A stretch of DNA of 64,000 nucleotides from Certhia americana. Its lineage: Eukaryota > Chordata > Aves > Passeriformes > Certhiidae. The stretch lies in assembly GCA_018697195.1 (NCBI GenBank), contig CM031857.1, positions 58,939,472 through 59,003,471 on the forward strand, written 5' to 3'. Each line of letters starts with the position of its first letter. Position 1 is the stretch's first letter. Of this stretch, positions 25,560-37,269 are shown piece after piece. The notes beneath the pieces are model-generated. The model made no database searches and had not been told where the DNA came from. It saw only the letters and a list, made by a program, of their open reading frames with translations. Made by a program: the position numbers and the translations under genes.

Positions 25560-26290
25560 TGTGGCTTCCTGAGACAAAGGCAATATGGTGACTGTACCTA
25601 TCCCTTTGTTCCCAAGTTGCCATTGGGAACAAAGGCAATATGGCAGGGGGAGTTTCAGTGGCTACCATTTCCTGTCCCCCAGCCTGAAAACAGTGTAAGA
25701 CAATGACAAACCCCTGGAGGCCAGGTCACCCAAGGAAGGGTCATGCTGCCTCTCCGCTGAGCTCAGTTCTGAGCTGGTACCAGTGCTGCCACTCCTAACA
25801 CTTCTTCACACTCTGGGGTCTCCCTGAAGGTCCCTGCAATTTTCCTACTGCTCTGTGTGCTCCTTTCAGCTCTGCTGGGCTCCCTTTTGGCTCAGCTGGG
25901 CTCAGCTGCCACCAGCGCTGCTGGTCCTGATCACTTCTCCTAGCTGGGGAGAGGGAGAACACAGTCCCACCAGGGTGCCAACTCCTCTCAGCCATGGCTC
26001 CACTGAGCTCAGCCACTCCTTGCCACCTTCAGCACCGTGCCCCAGAGACACACTGCCACCTCTTCTCAGCAGCACGTCCCAAAAACACATCACAGAGAAG
26101 GGGCCAGGAAGAAAAAAAGACAGGGTGCAGAGGATGGGTGTGCAAATGTTATGTCAACACCCTCCAGTTCTCTCTAGCTAAAAGGAAAAAGGTCTGATTT
26201 CTCTCCAGGAAAAAGGTCTGATTTAGAGTGGAGCACCTGGATATTCCTACTGACACCTCTGGTCCAGTGATGACTGAATGGTATAGAATA
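25560..26290. repeat. GC-rich island, probable retroviral or other repeat debris
   Basis: This is a sharply bounded GC-rich block in AT-rich surroundings. It contains an exact 15-bp direct repeat (25574-25588 and 25629-25643), a 12-bp perfect inverted repeat (25603-25614 with 25624-25635) and an exact 18-bp tandem pair (26183-26200 and 26207-26224). Words such as 'ctcagctgggctcagctgcc' and 'gcactgctgg'-like reiterations resemble GC-rich retroviral leader or LTR sequence in songbirds, but I do not recognise a specific family. Open frames on both strands (63-108 codons) overlap in all phases, as expected for stop-poor GC-rich DNA, and none looks like a real protein. Confidence 0.4.
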
Positions 26291-27904
26291 AAAATGGCAT
26301 TAAACTCCAGTCCACTGGCACCCCAATCCAGGACACCAGATATTCCATACTAAGTAGCCTATGCTCCTGTTTAGTTTCCAGGCATTTAATAAATATATGT
26401 ATACATATATGCATAGATATTCATTGACATAGCATATACACAATAAACAATTGCTGTCTACATAGTAGTTTCAATTCTGAATATTATCTGCATCTATTAA
26501 ATTGGCCTCTTCCTGAACCAAGGGAGTAAATCAGATCTCAGAATCTGAGAAGGAACTTAGATACCCACAATTAAAATACCTGGAAGAAACAGATGGTCAA
26601 TGGCAGAAGAGTCAAAGACTATCTTTGGAAGGAAACAGAAGCATACAAATGGAGGTTTGACTAGACTAAATTTGATTCACATAAACAGTGAGAATAATAA
26701 TTCTCAGAGTTTGCATAAAGAAAGCGAATTAGAGAAAATCATTTACAAACAAGTAAAATAAGTTATCTAAAAGAAAGAAGGAAAGAAAATTACAAACTCA
26801 TGAGAAGAGGCTCAAAATTTAAACCAACTCAATGCATTGACATTGGAAATTATTTCTAAGAGGAGAAAAAGACCTACCAACTCCTAAAAGAGACTATACT
26901 GATAGCACAGATACAGTTGCCCTGGCATTTTGTAAGGAGAGAAAATGATAGAAATAAGAAAACTAGTAGAAATGACTGAAGCCTTAGATGTAAAATCAGC
27001 AAAATAAAGGCATGAATTGCAAATACCAAACAGCATAATTGAAAGCATAATGTTTCTATAAATATATTGAGGATAACATAGTCAAAATTCTAAAATCATT
27101 TTCATATGAACACTACATTTTCTTAATCTAAAAATGGTAGTTATGATAGATAATAAAATAATTATATTTACATGGTGTTAAAAAGTAAGACCCGTACAGA
27201 GTGTGTGCATAAATCAAAAGAGACTCTGGCAGGAAAAATATTATCTAAACAAGCATTAGAAATTTCCTGTAAAAGTTGGGAGAAATTTTCCCAAAAGTAT
27301 TTAAGAAAAAAGTAGAAGCAGCATCTAGTGATAAAGAAAGTGTTGAGGATTGAAGTCACAGAAGAATAAAACCAAAACATATTATCTATTGATGAAAAGA
27401 GTAGGAGAAAGGACTTAGAAGGGTGTAAAACAAAGAGTCCAAGACTGATTTCCAAAAATTGTTGTAAACATCTATATAGTATCTATAAAGTATGCAAAAC
27501 CATTTGATGTGAAATTGTGAACAATAGCTTTGTAAAACTAGCTTACCATCTTTTCAAAGGCTACTGGTATAAGGTTAAACGAAGAAGTAAATGTGATATA
27601 TAAGATATTTTTAAGTTTCTTTAATAGATATTCTCAAATTACTCTTTTGTAAGGAAAATAGAAAAATAATAAATATGTATCAGACAGTATTGTGGAAGTT
27701 TTATTTAAGAACAGGTTGGAAACTGAGAAAAGAACTTAGAAGATTTATTTCTGTTCCTCAATTTCCAAAGTTATTTAGTAGAAATATAATGTATTTTCCT
27801 TTGTTTCAATATTTTCTTCTTCTCCTTTTCATAACCTGTAATAGCATAAAAAATCTTTTCTTTGAAATAAGAACCTAAACCCCCTTACTCATCCCCACAA
27901 AGTT
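26291..27904. other. AT-rich stretch with purine bias, no gene recognised
   Basis: The plus strand is strikingly A/G-biased between about 26560 and 27060. No repeat family was recognised. The 95-codon minus frame at 27168-27455 is Phe/Ser/Leu-rich and has no domain. Confidence 0.5.
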
Positions 27905-28141
27905 AAATTGAAAGAAAGAGCCTTTGGTTTAGATGTTAGGAAGCAATTCTTTTCTGTGAGAGCGGTGAGCCACTGGAACAATCTGCCCAGAGAAGCTGAG
28001 GATGCTCCTTCCCTGGCAGTGTTCAAGGCCAGGCTGGATGGGGCTCTGAGAAACAGGTCAGAGGAGTCTCCATAAATGGCAGGGGCTTGGGAAATACTCT
28101 TTAGGGTCCCTTCCAACCCAAATCATTCCATGATTCCATGA
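27905..28141 (+). mobile_element. CR1 retrotransposon 3'-end fragment
   Basis: This is the best-preserved CR1 tail in the window: 'tttagatgttaggaagcaat', 'tcttttctgtgagagcggtg', 'agccactggaacaatctgcc', 'cagagaagctgaggatgctc', 'ttcaaggccaggctggatgg' and 'ggtcccttccaacccaaatc', ending in two copies of the terminal octamer ('attccatgattccatga'). Its lower divergence suggests a younger insertion than the other tails. The 75-codon minus frame within it is an artefact. Confidence 0.95.
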
Positions 28142-28880
28142 AAGTGAAATTCACTAATTTTGAGGCTCTGGTTCCTTTCAGTTCTTTAAAATATGATATC
28201 TCTTGGTTTTTTTAAAAAAAACCCACCTAAATGTGTCATTTCATATTCAGTGCCAATACATAAAACATTGATTTAGGAAACCACTATAATTTTTCCTTTC
28301 TTATTTAAAAGACAATCTGGGTATTTTAGTCATAAATTTATATTTTCCCTATACCTTGGTAGCTGTATTATTATTTTCTATTTTCAGGGATGTAAGACTT
28401 AAGTTCATTCATTTTGTGTGTTTTTCTACTATTTTCCACAGTTATCTGTACTGAAATAGGAATACCTGTCACTAATGTTTTGTTCTTTTATTTATCTTAG
28501 ATCTAGTTTCTGTCCCCTGGTGTTATTTTGCTTCTGTTTTGCTTCTTTCTTTTTCCTGACAGAAGTCAAAATGCTCAGCTGCCCAGCTCCAGCAAGTCCA
28601 AGAATCTAAAATGTCTGATAGGGTGAAAACAGATAGCTGATTTGACTCTAGCCTTGGCCCACCACTTGTTTTGTCTCTCTGGGCACCTTGAAACATCAAG
28701 CTCTCACTGAGATTTTTGTCTTCTTTTATAAAAGAATTGGAACAGGAGAGGATTGTTTTTCTTCCAAATGTCCTTCATAGTAGTAAATGCAGCTGCCATA
28801 AATAAATAAAATTTATTATATGGATTAGAGCAAACAGTTGATGAGGCTGGGTAAAACCCTAACAGTAATGTAGATGCTAT
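28142..28880. other. Non-coding stretch, no gene recognised
   Basis: No repeat recognised. The part at about 28555-28760 is more balanced in composition and free of simple repeats, so it could be conserved, but nothing identifies it. Confidence 0.5.
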
Positions 28881-29044
28881 GATAGAGATATAGATATAGA
28901 TATAGATATAGATGATATAGACATAGATATAGATATAGATATAGATATAGATATAGATATAGATATAGANNNNNNNNNNAGATATAGATATAGATATAGA
29001 TATAGATATAGATATAGATATAGATAGATACAGATGTAGATATA
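28881..29044. repeat. GATATA hexanucleotide array containing a 10-N assembly gap
   Basis: Near-perfect tandem copies of the 6-bp unit GATATA run for about 160 bp, with occasional GATAGA, GATGATA or GACATA variants at both edges. Ten N (28970-28979) interrupt the array, so its true length is unknown. The complement gives an Ile-Ser/Tyr-Leu repeat frame of 126 codons (28877-29257 minus) that spans the gap and is not a gene. Confidence 0.95.
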
Positions 29045-29849
29045 AACAGGCAAAATATGGAAAAAGAAAAGTCTAATATAGATAATCAGAAAAAAAGCCA
29101 AAATCTGGATAATTTGCTTATTTAAAAAACCAAACCAAAAAAACCCCAAAAACGGTGAAATCTGAGGAACCCTTCTCACTTGAGATATCCCAAAGCTAGC
29201 TGGTATGACAGTGTCCACAGGAGAAAAAATAGGCACTGCAGGGCTGCTTAAACACACCTTGATGCCCAGGATGAGGTAATCAGACCAAGGTTACATTTCC
29301 CACAGGAACCAGACCCAGAATCCAAACTGCTGAGCACTTTGTAGGCATCACAAGCCACTGCTGCACTGTCTCTGATATTTGCATGTACTTCCTGAGATCC
29401 AAAGGACAAGTTATTTGAGCCAGTTCAGTTTGCAATACATTTAGGGGAAATATAACATCTGAAGTTTTTCTCCTTTCTTCCCTTAGTCTTTCCTCTTAAA
29501 TGTAAATGACGAATAAAGCAAAGCAAAAATGGGTTAAAAAAAGGGTGTTTGGGGTTCAGGGTGAGCACTAGTCCAGTTTACCACGAGGATAAGTAGCAAA
29601 AGAGGTGTTTGAGGTGTTTTGTTTTCTTTTGTTTTGTTTTTTTCTGTAGCCCTCACATTGGAAAATTAGGAAAGAAAAACAGAAAAACTGCCCATCTGAT
29701 TACCCATTTACACTGGATAAGCAAAGAAGATGACAGTTCAGAGTCACCTATTCAAGTCTTTATCAAACCTTCAAAATCTATTAACAGAAAATCTACTTTG
29801 TTGTTACTGCATCTGTTTTTGATAGAAAAGTAATTTTTTTTTTTTTTTA

Positions 29850-30060
29850 ATTTAATTGTCCTCTGGTTGCAATAAGCGTTTTTAATTGGCTTCCTGCTAT
29901 GGGAAACCTAAACAGAAGTTAATTTGGCTTATATATTTGTGCTTCTTTAACCTAAATGGGTGTGTATAAGACTCAGCAGGAACTTGTCTTCTTTTTACCA
30001 GCAGGAAAAAGTTGCTAATTAAATGACATTGTCAAGTCAAATTAGAAATTAAGGTTTTTA
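29850..30060. other. Possible conserved non-coding block
   Basis: A repeat-free block with several TAAT homeodomain-type cores ('ttttaattggcttcc', 'gaagttaatttggctt', 'tgctaattaaatgacattgt') and a ten-base word 'gcaataagcg'. No open frame spans it. It is listed because its texture differs from the surrounding low-complexity AT-rich DNA. Function is inferred, not shown. Confidence 0.25.
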
Positions 30061-30784
30061 AAAGCAAAAAAAGGCAGTTAAAAGTAAATTACAGGTAATA
30101 TTACTATGGTCATTCGAGAAGCACATTTCTTCTCAGAATATTCCTGTTCTTGCTCACAGCAGGCTGACAGACTAGATGTAGAGAGAATAATAAAAATTTT
30201 GTCTATGTTTATGTTCAGTATATGAGACAGCTAGACTGAATAGAAAGAGAAAATGATGTGCCACTAATCCTCAAGAGAAATGCCAGTTCAGATATAAGCT
30301 GTCAGGAAATTGTTCCCTTTACAATAGAGAACTTAGGCTTACTCTTCTAATAATCTACCTGTTCTCTATGTAGTACTTGCTTAGAAATTTTGGCTGTTCT
30401 ATCTATTGCATTTTACAATTTCTAAAACTGTGGGCTTTCTTTCTTCTCTCATGCTTTCCTTCTAGCCATATATATTCATACTTCAATTTCTATTTCTGTT
30501 ATAAACCTAAAAGTCTCGTCTTGTTTAAGATTACAGTTACTTGGCAGGATAAGCATGCTGAGTAACCAGAGATTCAAAAAGGAATAACATGGCAAGTATT
30601 AGGCATCATTTCCTCTCTTTTCAATGATGCATGCTGGAAGAAACACAATCTTTCTTTCAAGACCTGAATAATGTTGAAATTCTAGTCTTTGGATCCCCAG
30701 TTGAGATTCTATCAGTTACTTAACCATATACATGTAAATACCTCTATATCTAGCTATGTATCTATCCACCTAACTACTACCTAC

Positions 30785-30806
30785 CTATGTATGTATGTAT
30801 GTATGT
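30785..30806. repeat. TATG tetranucleotide microsatellite
   Basis: About five tandem TATG units, preceded by a degenerate CTA/TCTA-rich zone from 30740. Confidence 0.85.
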
Positions 30807-30906
30807 TTCTGCTTATTTCTCTATCATCTATCTTTTTGTTATACACTAAAAGACAAAATATGTATGATTTTATTTCTGTATACATATTATGTATATGATA
30901 CTCATA

Positions 30907-30934
30907 TGAACATACATATATATATGTATGTTCA
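30907..30934. repeat. 28-bp perfect palindrome
   Basis: The half-site tgaacatacatata (30907-30920) is followed directly by its exact reverse complement (30921-30934). It lies in AT/AC microsatellite-like DNA, so it may have arisen from the repeat itself. Confidence 0.8.
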
Positions 30935-31045
30935 CATACATTTAAATATTTGACTCACAAATAATCACACATGATATATTAATCTTTAATTATACAATAT
31001 ATAATATTTATAATAATATATATTAATATATAATTATGATCTATT

Positions 31046-31071
31046 AATCTGGACATATTCATGTCCAGATT
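31046..31071. repeat. 11-bp inverted repeat with a 4-nt loop
   Basis: The arms aatctggacat (31046-31056) and atgtccagatt (31061-31071) are perfect reverse complements separated by ATTC. There is no T-run that would make it terminator-like and no gene beside it. Confidence 0.75.
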
Positions 31072-33149
31072 GGTGCTTTCTAAATAACATTCTAGAACAT
31101 TCAGTGGACATAATTATGTTTTCGTACATTCACTACTTTGACTTTGTTCAAAACTAAGATGTTTATAAATGTATGTCTTGTTCTAGGAAGACATATGCTA
31201 TATTGGCCCTGACTGTAGTTTCATTTAATAATGAACTATAGCTCTCTCCATCTTGCCATGCTGCTGAATGTAGCTGTGTAACAAAGTAATTATTTATTAT
31301 TATCTCAAATTAACATGTATTTATGATATGCATATATTTATATATTTGCTGGTCTTTTGTCTTATTTAACTGCTGTGCAGGTACTTGGCAAGTAGACTAG
31401 AATGCATTTTTCCCAATATCATGATACATTGATTTACGTTCTCATACCATTGCTTGGGAAATCTATCTGAATTTACTTCTGTAATCTAATACCACATTCC
31501 AATATATGAATGAAATATTCCTTCCTCCATGAACTTCTCTCATATTTATAAAATAAATTATGTCCCTGTTGTCCATAAAATTTCCCAGTACTGTAAGTCT
31601 TATGTTAGAAAACCATAGTGTTTATTTTCAGTAGTGGCAATATGGGTTGTAATACAATTAGAAATGTTAAGGTAGAAGTTTAGCTTAATGACTTCAGATC
31701 TTTTCTAAAGAACACAAGTATTTAAATAAAATTGGAATTAAAAATAGAGTACTGAACTAATGATTGAGCAAATAAGAGCTGGTCAGACATCTGAAGGCAC
31801 CATATTAACAAGGTGTAAAACCCACTGTCATGTTACTTATGTCTGCTTCAGAGAAAACAAGCATACTAGTGTGCTGTTAAATTCTTTGTTTTGTGTAACT
31901 GCAAATCTACATAAAGCTGAAAGCTATTTATAAAAACACTTGAGCGGGTTTTTCGTTTTTTGGTTGGGTTTTTTTTTTTTTCAAACGGTTTTAATATGCA
32001 GAGGATGTAGCCAGGATTAATCAATGGGGTTCAACCAGAAGATGTAGTCTATAATTCTAAGTGGTTTATCTTCTGGGAGGACTAGGAGATGTGTGATATT
32101 TTTACAGCCTGTTTTTGCCTGCAGATTGCTGGTAACATTACACTACATTACACTAAGACTACTTTTTAGTGATAAGCACTATGTCAAATATTAAATTACA
32201 TTATGTTACAGCAGTTTACATTGGCCTGCTAAAGGCTATGTAAAATGTGTAAACAGAAGGACTACTTCTACACATTTTCTTCAACTTAAAACTTTTTCAA
32301 TCAGTAAGCTCTGTAAAACATGTAATAATAAGAAATATAGCATAATAGTATGTTTCTAGTATAATTTTTTTAAATAATTATTTCCTAAATGCTTTTGACA
32401 CAGTATAATTACAAATTTAATCTGACAGGTTTTATACTGCAGCTGTAATAAAGTTACTCATTTTCAGAGCCATTAAGTTAACCACCTATCTGCTATAATG
32501 AGAAAGTCAAAGTGACCTTATATGAGACAATAGGTGAAGTACGTTGACTTATCATTTTGTACTTTAGGGATGTATTCTATTTTCTCAAGTTGTGTAAACA
32601 GAATTTTTACTGACAGAAGCAGCATGTAACTACTGATCTGGACAATGGGAAATATTCTGCCCCATGATATATGTGGCAAAATATTTCAGAAATACATATA
32701 TGCTTGATAGTATTGGATTCTTTTTCTTTGTTTAGGGATAGATTTTCCTGCCTAGAATAAAATATTTAATTGATACTGTAAGGGTGTATGAAATGTGTGA
32801 AGATCAGCTTCATTCAGGTTATCTGATATAGGATATTTTTCATTCAAAGGGAGATAATAAGTAATGAGGAAGGGATAAACAACACATAAAGACAGACAGT
32901 AGACAAACAGCAGACAAGGGCTAATGGAGGCAAGGTCTCCCAAGATGGAAATCATTAATTGAAAGACATTAAGCAACTACAAGCACAGCTTTGGAGAAGG
33001 CCAGCCTGGCCATATTAGCTGGTACAAAGAGGAGAAAAAAGAGGAATATGTGCAACTGGGATATCACAGAGATAGATTGTGGAACTATGCAAAATTTATT
33101 AAAGAAAGATTAAGGGAAGAAGATTGAGGTTAAATTAATAGGAGGAAAG

Positions 33150-34150
33150 CAGTGTAGAAGGAGTAGGTCAGTGTTAAACACAGCTGGTCAGCATGCTTGT
33201 GCAGCAGAACCCTGTACCTGAACACTTCACTCTGTCTTTTTCCTTATTAAATCTTCTTTTAACAAACTCTCTGAGCAATCTCACTCTCTATCTGATGTGT
33301 GTCAGTGCTAGGTGATGGAGGGACTGGTAAGAGGTGACTGAGTGCCAACCTCTGCAGACCAGATACCCTGGACTGACAGCGTTTGCCCTTGGCTGTGGTG
33401 TCAACTGCTGGAGTCAGTGGGGTCATTAACCTCCAGCTACTGACATGGGTTTGGTGTGTGACCCAAAACCAGTGTCTGAGTGGGTATGAGTTAGGAGAGG
33501 GAGGGGCTCAGTGGTGGCAGCTGGATTGGGACTCTGAGTTACAGCATGTGGGCCAGGTGCCAGCTTCTGGGGACAGGTGTCTATCCCTGCCCCCAAAACT
33601 GGCTCTGTGAAGAACGTGAGTATGGAGTTGCTGGCAAATTCCAAGCTGAGACTAGCTGGGAGTAGGGGTCCTGAGTGTGGGCAGGGCTGTCAGGAAGACA
33701 GAGAGTCTCTGCAAGCAGAGACTCAGGAGGACCCACAGAAGGGGTGCCCAGGGGACAAGTGATTGAGTAGTGAGCACCCGGCCCCTGAGTCAGGGACCCA
33801 CGGGATGAGTATGGAGAGCCAGAATCTCAGCAGGGCTGCTGGCCTGGCAGAGGGACCATGCTGGAGCTCAGGGGATCTGCCAGTGTGTGTGTGTCCCTGT
33901 GTGCCTGTGTCTGGTGTGAGTCCTGAATGGGGGGGCTGTGCCTCTCTGTGTGACCAGCTGTGTTTGTGCCCTCTGTTCTGGTGAAACTCACCACTGCTTA
34001 AAGTGATAACAGCAGCCACATCCCTTGGGCTGACCAGAGCCTACAAGTCTCCAGGCACCAGGTTATGTGGGAAGAGTTCTTGGCCTGGATCTGCTGGTGG
34101 TGGCAGCCAGAATCCTTTAGCATTAAGATAGTAGCTTGTGAAAGATAATC
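33150..34150 (+). mobile_element. Endogenous-retrovirus fragment: LTR 3' part followed by GC-rich leader-like sequence
   Basis: The left part (about 33160-33300) looks like the R/U5 end of a bird LTR. It has a polyadenylation-like 'tattaaatcttcttttaaca', then 'aactctctgagcaatctcac' and 'tctatctgatgtgtgtcagt'. After it comes a GC-rich segment to about 34110 with GGGG-rich and TGTGTG words and no long conserved frame. Within it, positions 33893-33935 recur in inverted orientation at 38041-38083 with 41 of 43 bases identical, so this is a dispersed element. I see no gag, pol or env motif. The open frames of 61-98 codons on both strands are chance products of GC-rich DNA. Boundaries and family are approximate. 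Confidence 0.55.
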
Positions 34151-37100
34151 TGGTATGGGGGCATACTAGTTAAATTTAATTACTATCAACTTTAATTAAC
34201 TTTTGCAGTGAAATCTCCTATAATAAAGGATGGGATTCCAGAGGTTGTTTCAAACACCTGAATCAGTTGAGGTAAGCTGAACCAAAAGGCAAATTAAATA
34301 TTATAATTACAGTTGTTGCTAACATTACTGATGACAGAGACTGAGATCCTATTTATGCAAATAGCTGCAATGTATTAATTGATCAATTAATAAATTAATA
34401 GCATAAATTGCATATTAATATTTGAATATAAATGTTTGTAAACACATAAATTAATCAGATTCTGAGCCTGAGTGTTCTTATAGGCTTTATTTGAAAATAT
34501 ACCTCTCTACAGAACAGCATATTCCTCCAATACTTCATATAGCCAAAGTCATGAGGTAAAGTAGTAAAAACAATTACAATACAGAGACAAAAAAATGAGA
34601 AACATTTAAAGGTAACTGCAGGGACGTATTTTCTTCAAATATAGGTGGAATATAAATCTGCAAAGAATTTGTCACTGGGTTCTCTAAGAAGGCCCAGTGT
34701 GGAAAAAGTGAACATGTTAACTGCTGATATAAAAGACTTTTCCATCACAATCAGGCAAAATAAGTGGGCTGCATGGCTGATATCTCAATGCATTCAGTTT
34801 GGTCTCATCCAATTGCTTATTTAATTCCTATACATGGCAAGGAGTTTAAAAGCAAATTAATGTTGTGTCATTTCTGTTTCACAAAACTTGAGTCAAGCAA
34901 ATTGCCCTCCAGGTGTGTCCTGAATAACATACTGGCTGATTCTCTTCCAAAGGAAATTAGTGATGTACACTGCCTGAAAAAATGATTTACAATACATTGA
35001 AATATTTTCAGACAGATACTGATTTGAACACCAAAATGAGCAGTCACCACTCACAACAGTTATTGCATTTACCGCATGCAAGAGAATTATAAAATGACTC
35101 CATTCATTTTCAGAGTACAAGACAAAAATATTCTAAACAAAAGCCTAATTTTCTTTTTTTTCTTCAGCTCTTCAATGTTGAATCTTTGGGACTTTTTTTT
35201 TACAGTTTTGTGCCTAACAAACTACATGAGAATAATGGATAATTCTGGTGTATTGTAAAGTATTTGCTGTGAGTAAAGGATACCTCTGGTATGTTGTAAA
35301 GGATTTGGCACTGCCAGCAGGGGTACAACACACAGAAGAGCAGCTTGAGGTAACCAGTTTCTATTTTACTGACAACTAAACAACCCTATACTTTTTTACC
35401 ATGCCACATTTGCAATAAGGTAAACATCAGTGCCTGGATCAGAACCTGTGTACAAGTGGTTGAAATATAATAAATTATTGTATAATTCCAAGTGGATCAT
35501 TTCTCAAAGAAAAATATATATTTTGGGATGATTAATTGCCATTTCTGCTTACCAGTATCCCTCCACTGATGATTAACGGAATTAAAATGCTTGTCTAAGA
35601 TTCATTGCTTATCTGTCCCTTAAAAAGTGAAACAAATTTTACCCAATACAGGGGAAAAAGAAGAATATTTTAGATTCAGGTAAAATCAATTGTACAGGCA
35701 CCACAAAGCATAACTCTTCATCTTTCAGAGTATGTATAGACAGCTTTTCAAGTTACAAATCAAAACTGAAAAATTAATTCACTAGTTATTGTATTTATCT
35801 TAAAGTTATTTATATAAATCCATTCATGGATATGCTCTTAGCATAAAATCAATTAGATGAAGTTTATCTGGACTCATGTAAAGAGCTGGGTAGGAATTTA
35901 GGAAGGTGAAGGTTGCAAGTGCTGTGTTGGCAGAGAAATCTGCCCTTTGCAAATGGCATTTTAACAGCATGAGTATGTGTCAAGAGGGTTCCTCTTGGGA
36001 AGGATACAATTCATGATAACCAGTGCTGCTGCAGCAGGACATTGTCCTTCATGTGCAAATCAGGAATAGTTCTTGGTTCTGCTCCCCATGATAGTATGAA
36101 TTCAACACCAATATCTGGCAAATCTTTGCCACCTCAGAAAGTAAAATGCTATTTCCTTCACAAGCAGCATATGTGATTTACCTCTGAAACTAGCTAAGGT
36201 AATTTCAGGATGGATACATTATTAGAATTTAATTTTCAAGTTTATTTATGCAAAATGTCACTCTATACTTAGAAATAGAATTTTCAGATAATGAACACTG
36301 CTTATCATGTGTTAAATCATTTGAGTTTTGAAAGAGCAACATGACAATTTTTATCAGTATAAAACTATCTGTATCAATTGCTTACACAGACAGAAGAGAA
36401 AGAGCTAAATTATTTTACCCTCCTTAGATTGAACCTCATATAACTTAATTAGCCTACTGTAAAGCAGTCAAATCTATTTGCTAAATTTTTAGGCTTGTAG
36501 CAATAAATAGTTGGCTGGTAGAGAAAATGATTGGTACTTAGCAAAGTCTCACAAAGAAATAAAAAAGGCCTGTGGAGATGAATATCAATACTACAGATTT
36601 GTTTTATACAAAAAATATTTGATTCTGGTTAACCAAACAGACCAAAAAGCTATCTGTTTTAGACTTTGGAATGATAAGAGTATATTCCAGATGAATATAA
36701 AACAAGAGAAAAAGAATATTAACATTGAAGTTGTTAACAATAGCTTAGAAAGAGATGAAAGTCATGATTTATAATCTTTTTTTTTTTTTAAACTCTATAA
36801 GACAGACAGCATTTCCTTTCCTCATCAAATTATTGTGTAATAAAAATCCTCTGATCAGTTCAAATGGAATTTTCCATTAAGTACAGTCTAGAAAAAGATC
36901 TTTTTGTTTGCAATCTATAATTGCATATTATTTTTGTTAAATTTTTTCTAGTTTTGCATGGGTAGAATGTTTTCTGAAGTTTTCAATATGTGTTATACAT
37001 ATCCTGAAACTTCTGGGTGCAATCAGCAAACACATAACAAATGTAACAAAAAATTACATTTACACACAGTATGTGTCAATCCAGGATAAGGTAATAATAG

Positions 37101-37269
37101 ATATAAATGTATTTTCAATTTGTATGTGTTAATGGATGCTAGAAGCATCTGCTGCCACCAGCAGCTCTTGTTCTTGGAATTTGTCCTGCCCTTGTGTCCA
37201 GCATTGAGACCTTGAGGTCTCCATCAAAGGCCAATGGGTGTAGCTGGTACTTTCCTGATTGTAAGGTCA
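34151..37269. other. 3.1-kb AT-rich stretch, no gene recognised
   Basis: No gene recognised. An 18-bp palindrome lies at 34374-34391, and a diverged tandem duplication of about 26 bp at 35243-35268 and 35286-35312 ('tctggtgtattgtaaag' versus 'tctggtatgttgtaaag'). The overlapping frames near 34764-35120 occupy both strands. The 87-codon frame at 36511-36774 is Lys/Asn-rich without a domain. Confidence 0.5.

Larger units (their letters stand above)
29045..33149. other. 4.1-kb AT-rich stretch with palindromes and TATG repeats, no gene recognised
   Basis: Contains a possible conserved block (29850-30060), a TATG microsatellite (30785-30806), a 28-bp palindrome (30907-30934) and an 11-bp hairpin (31046-31071). 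Small frames such as 29609-29833 and 32752-32976 show no domain. The right end (about 32985-33149) could belong to the LTR that follows. Confidence 0.5.

Noticed and set aside
25855..26181. 108-codon plus-strand frame with three overlapping frames on both strands
   Set aside because: Stop codons are rare in this GC-rich island in every frame, and none has a recognisable motif or splice context.
28877..29257. 126-codon minus-strand frame
   Set aside because: It is the translation of the GATATA array and crosses ten N; the Tyr-Leu and Ile-Ser repeats are the satellite.
30740..30934. CRISPR-like array
   Set aside because: The repeats are tetranucleotide and dinucleotide microsatellites with no unique spacers, in vertebrate DNA.
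31046..31071. Rho-independent terminator
   Set aside because: There is no T-tract after the stem, no upstream gene, and the DNA is vertebrate.
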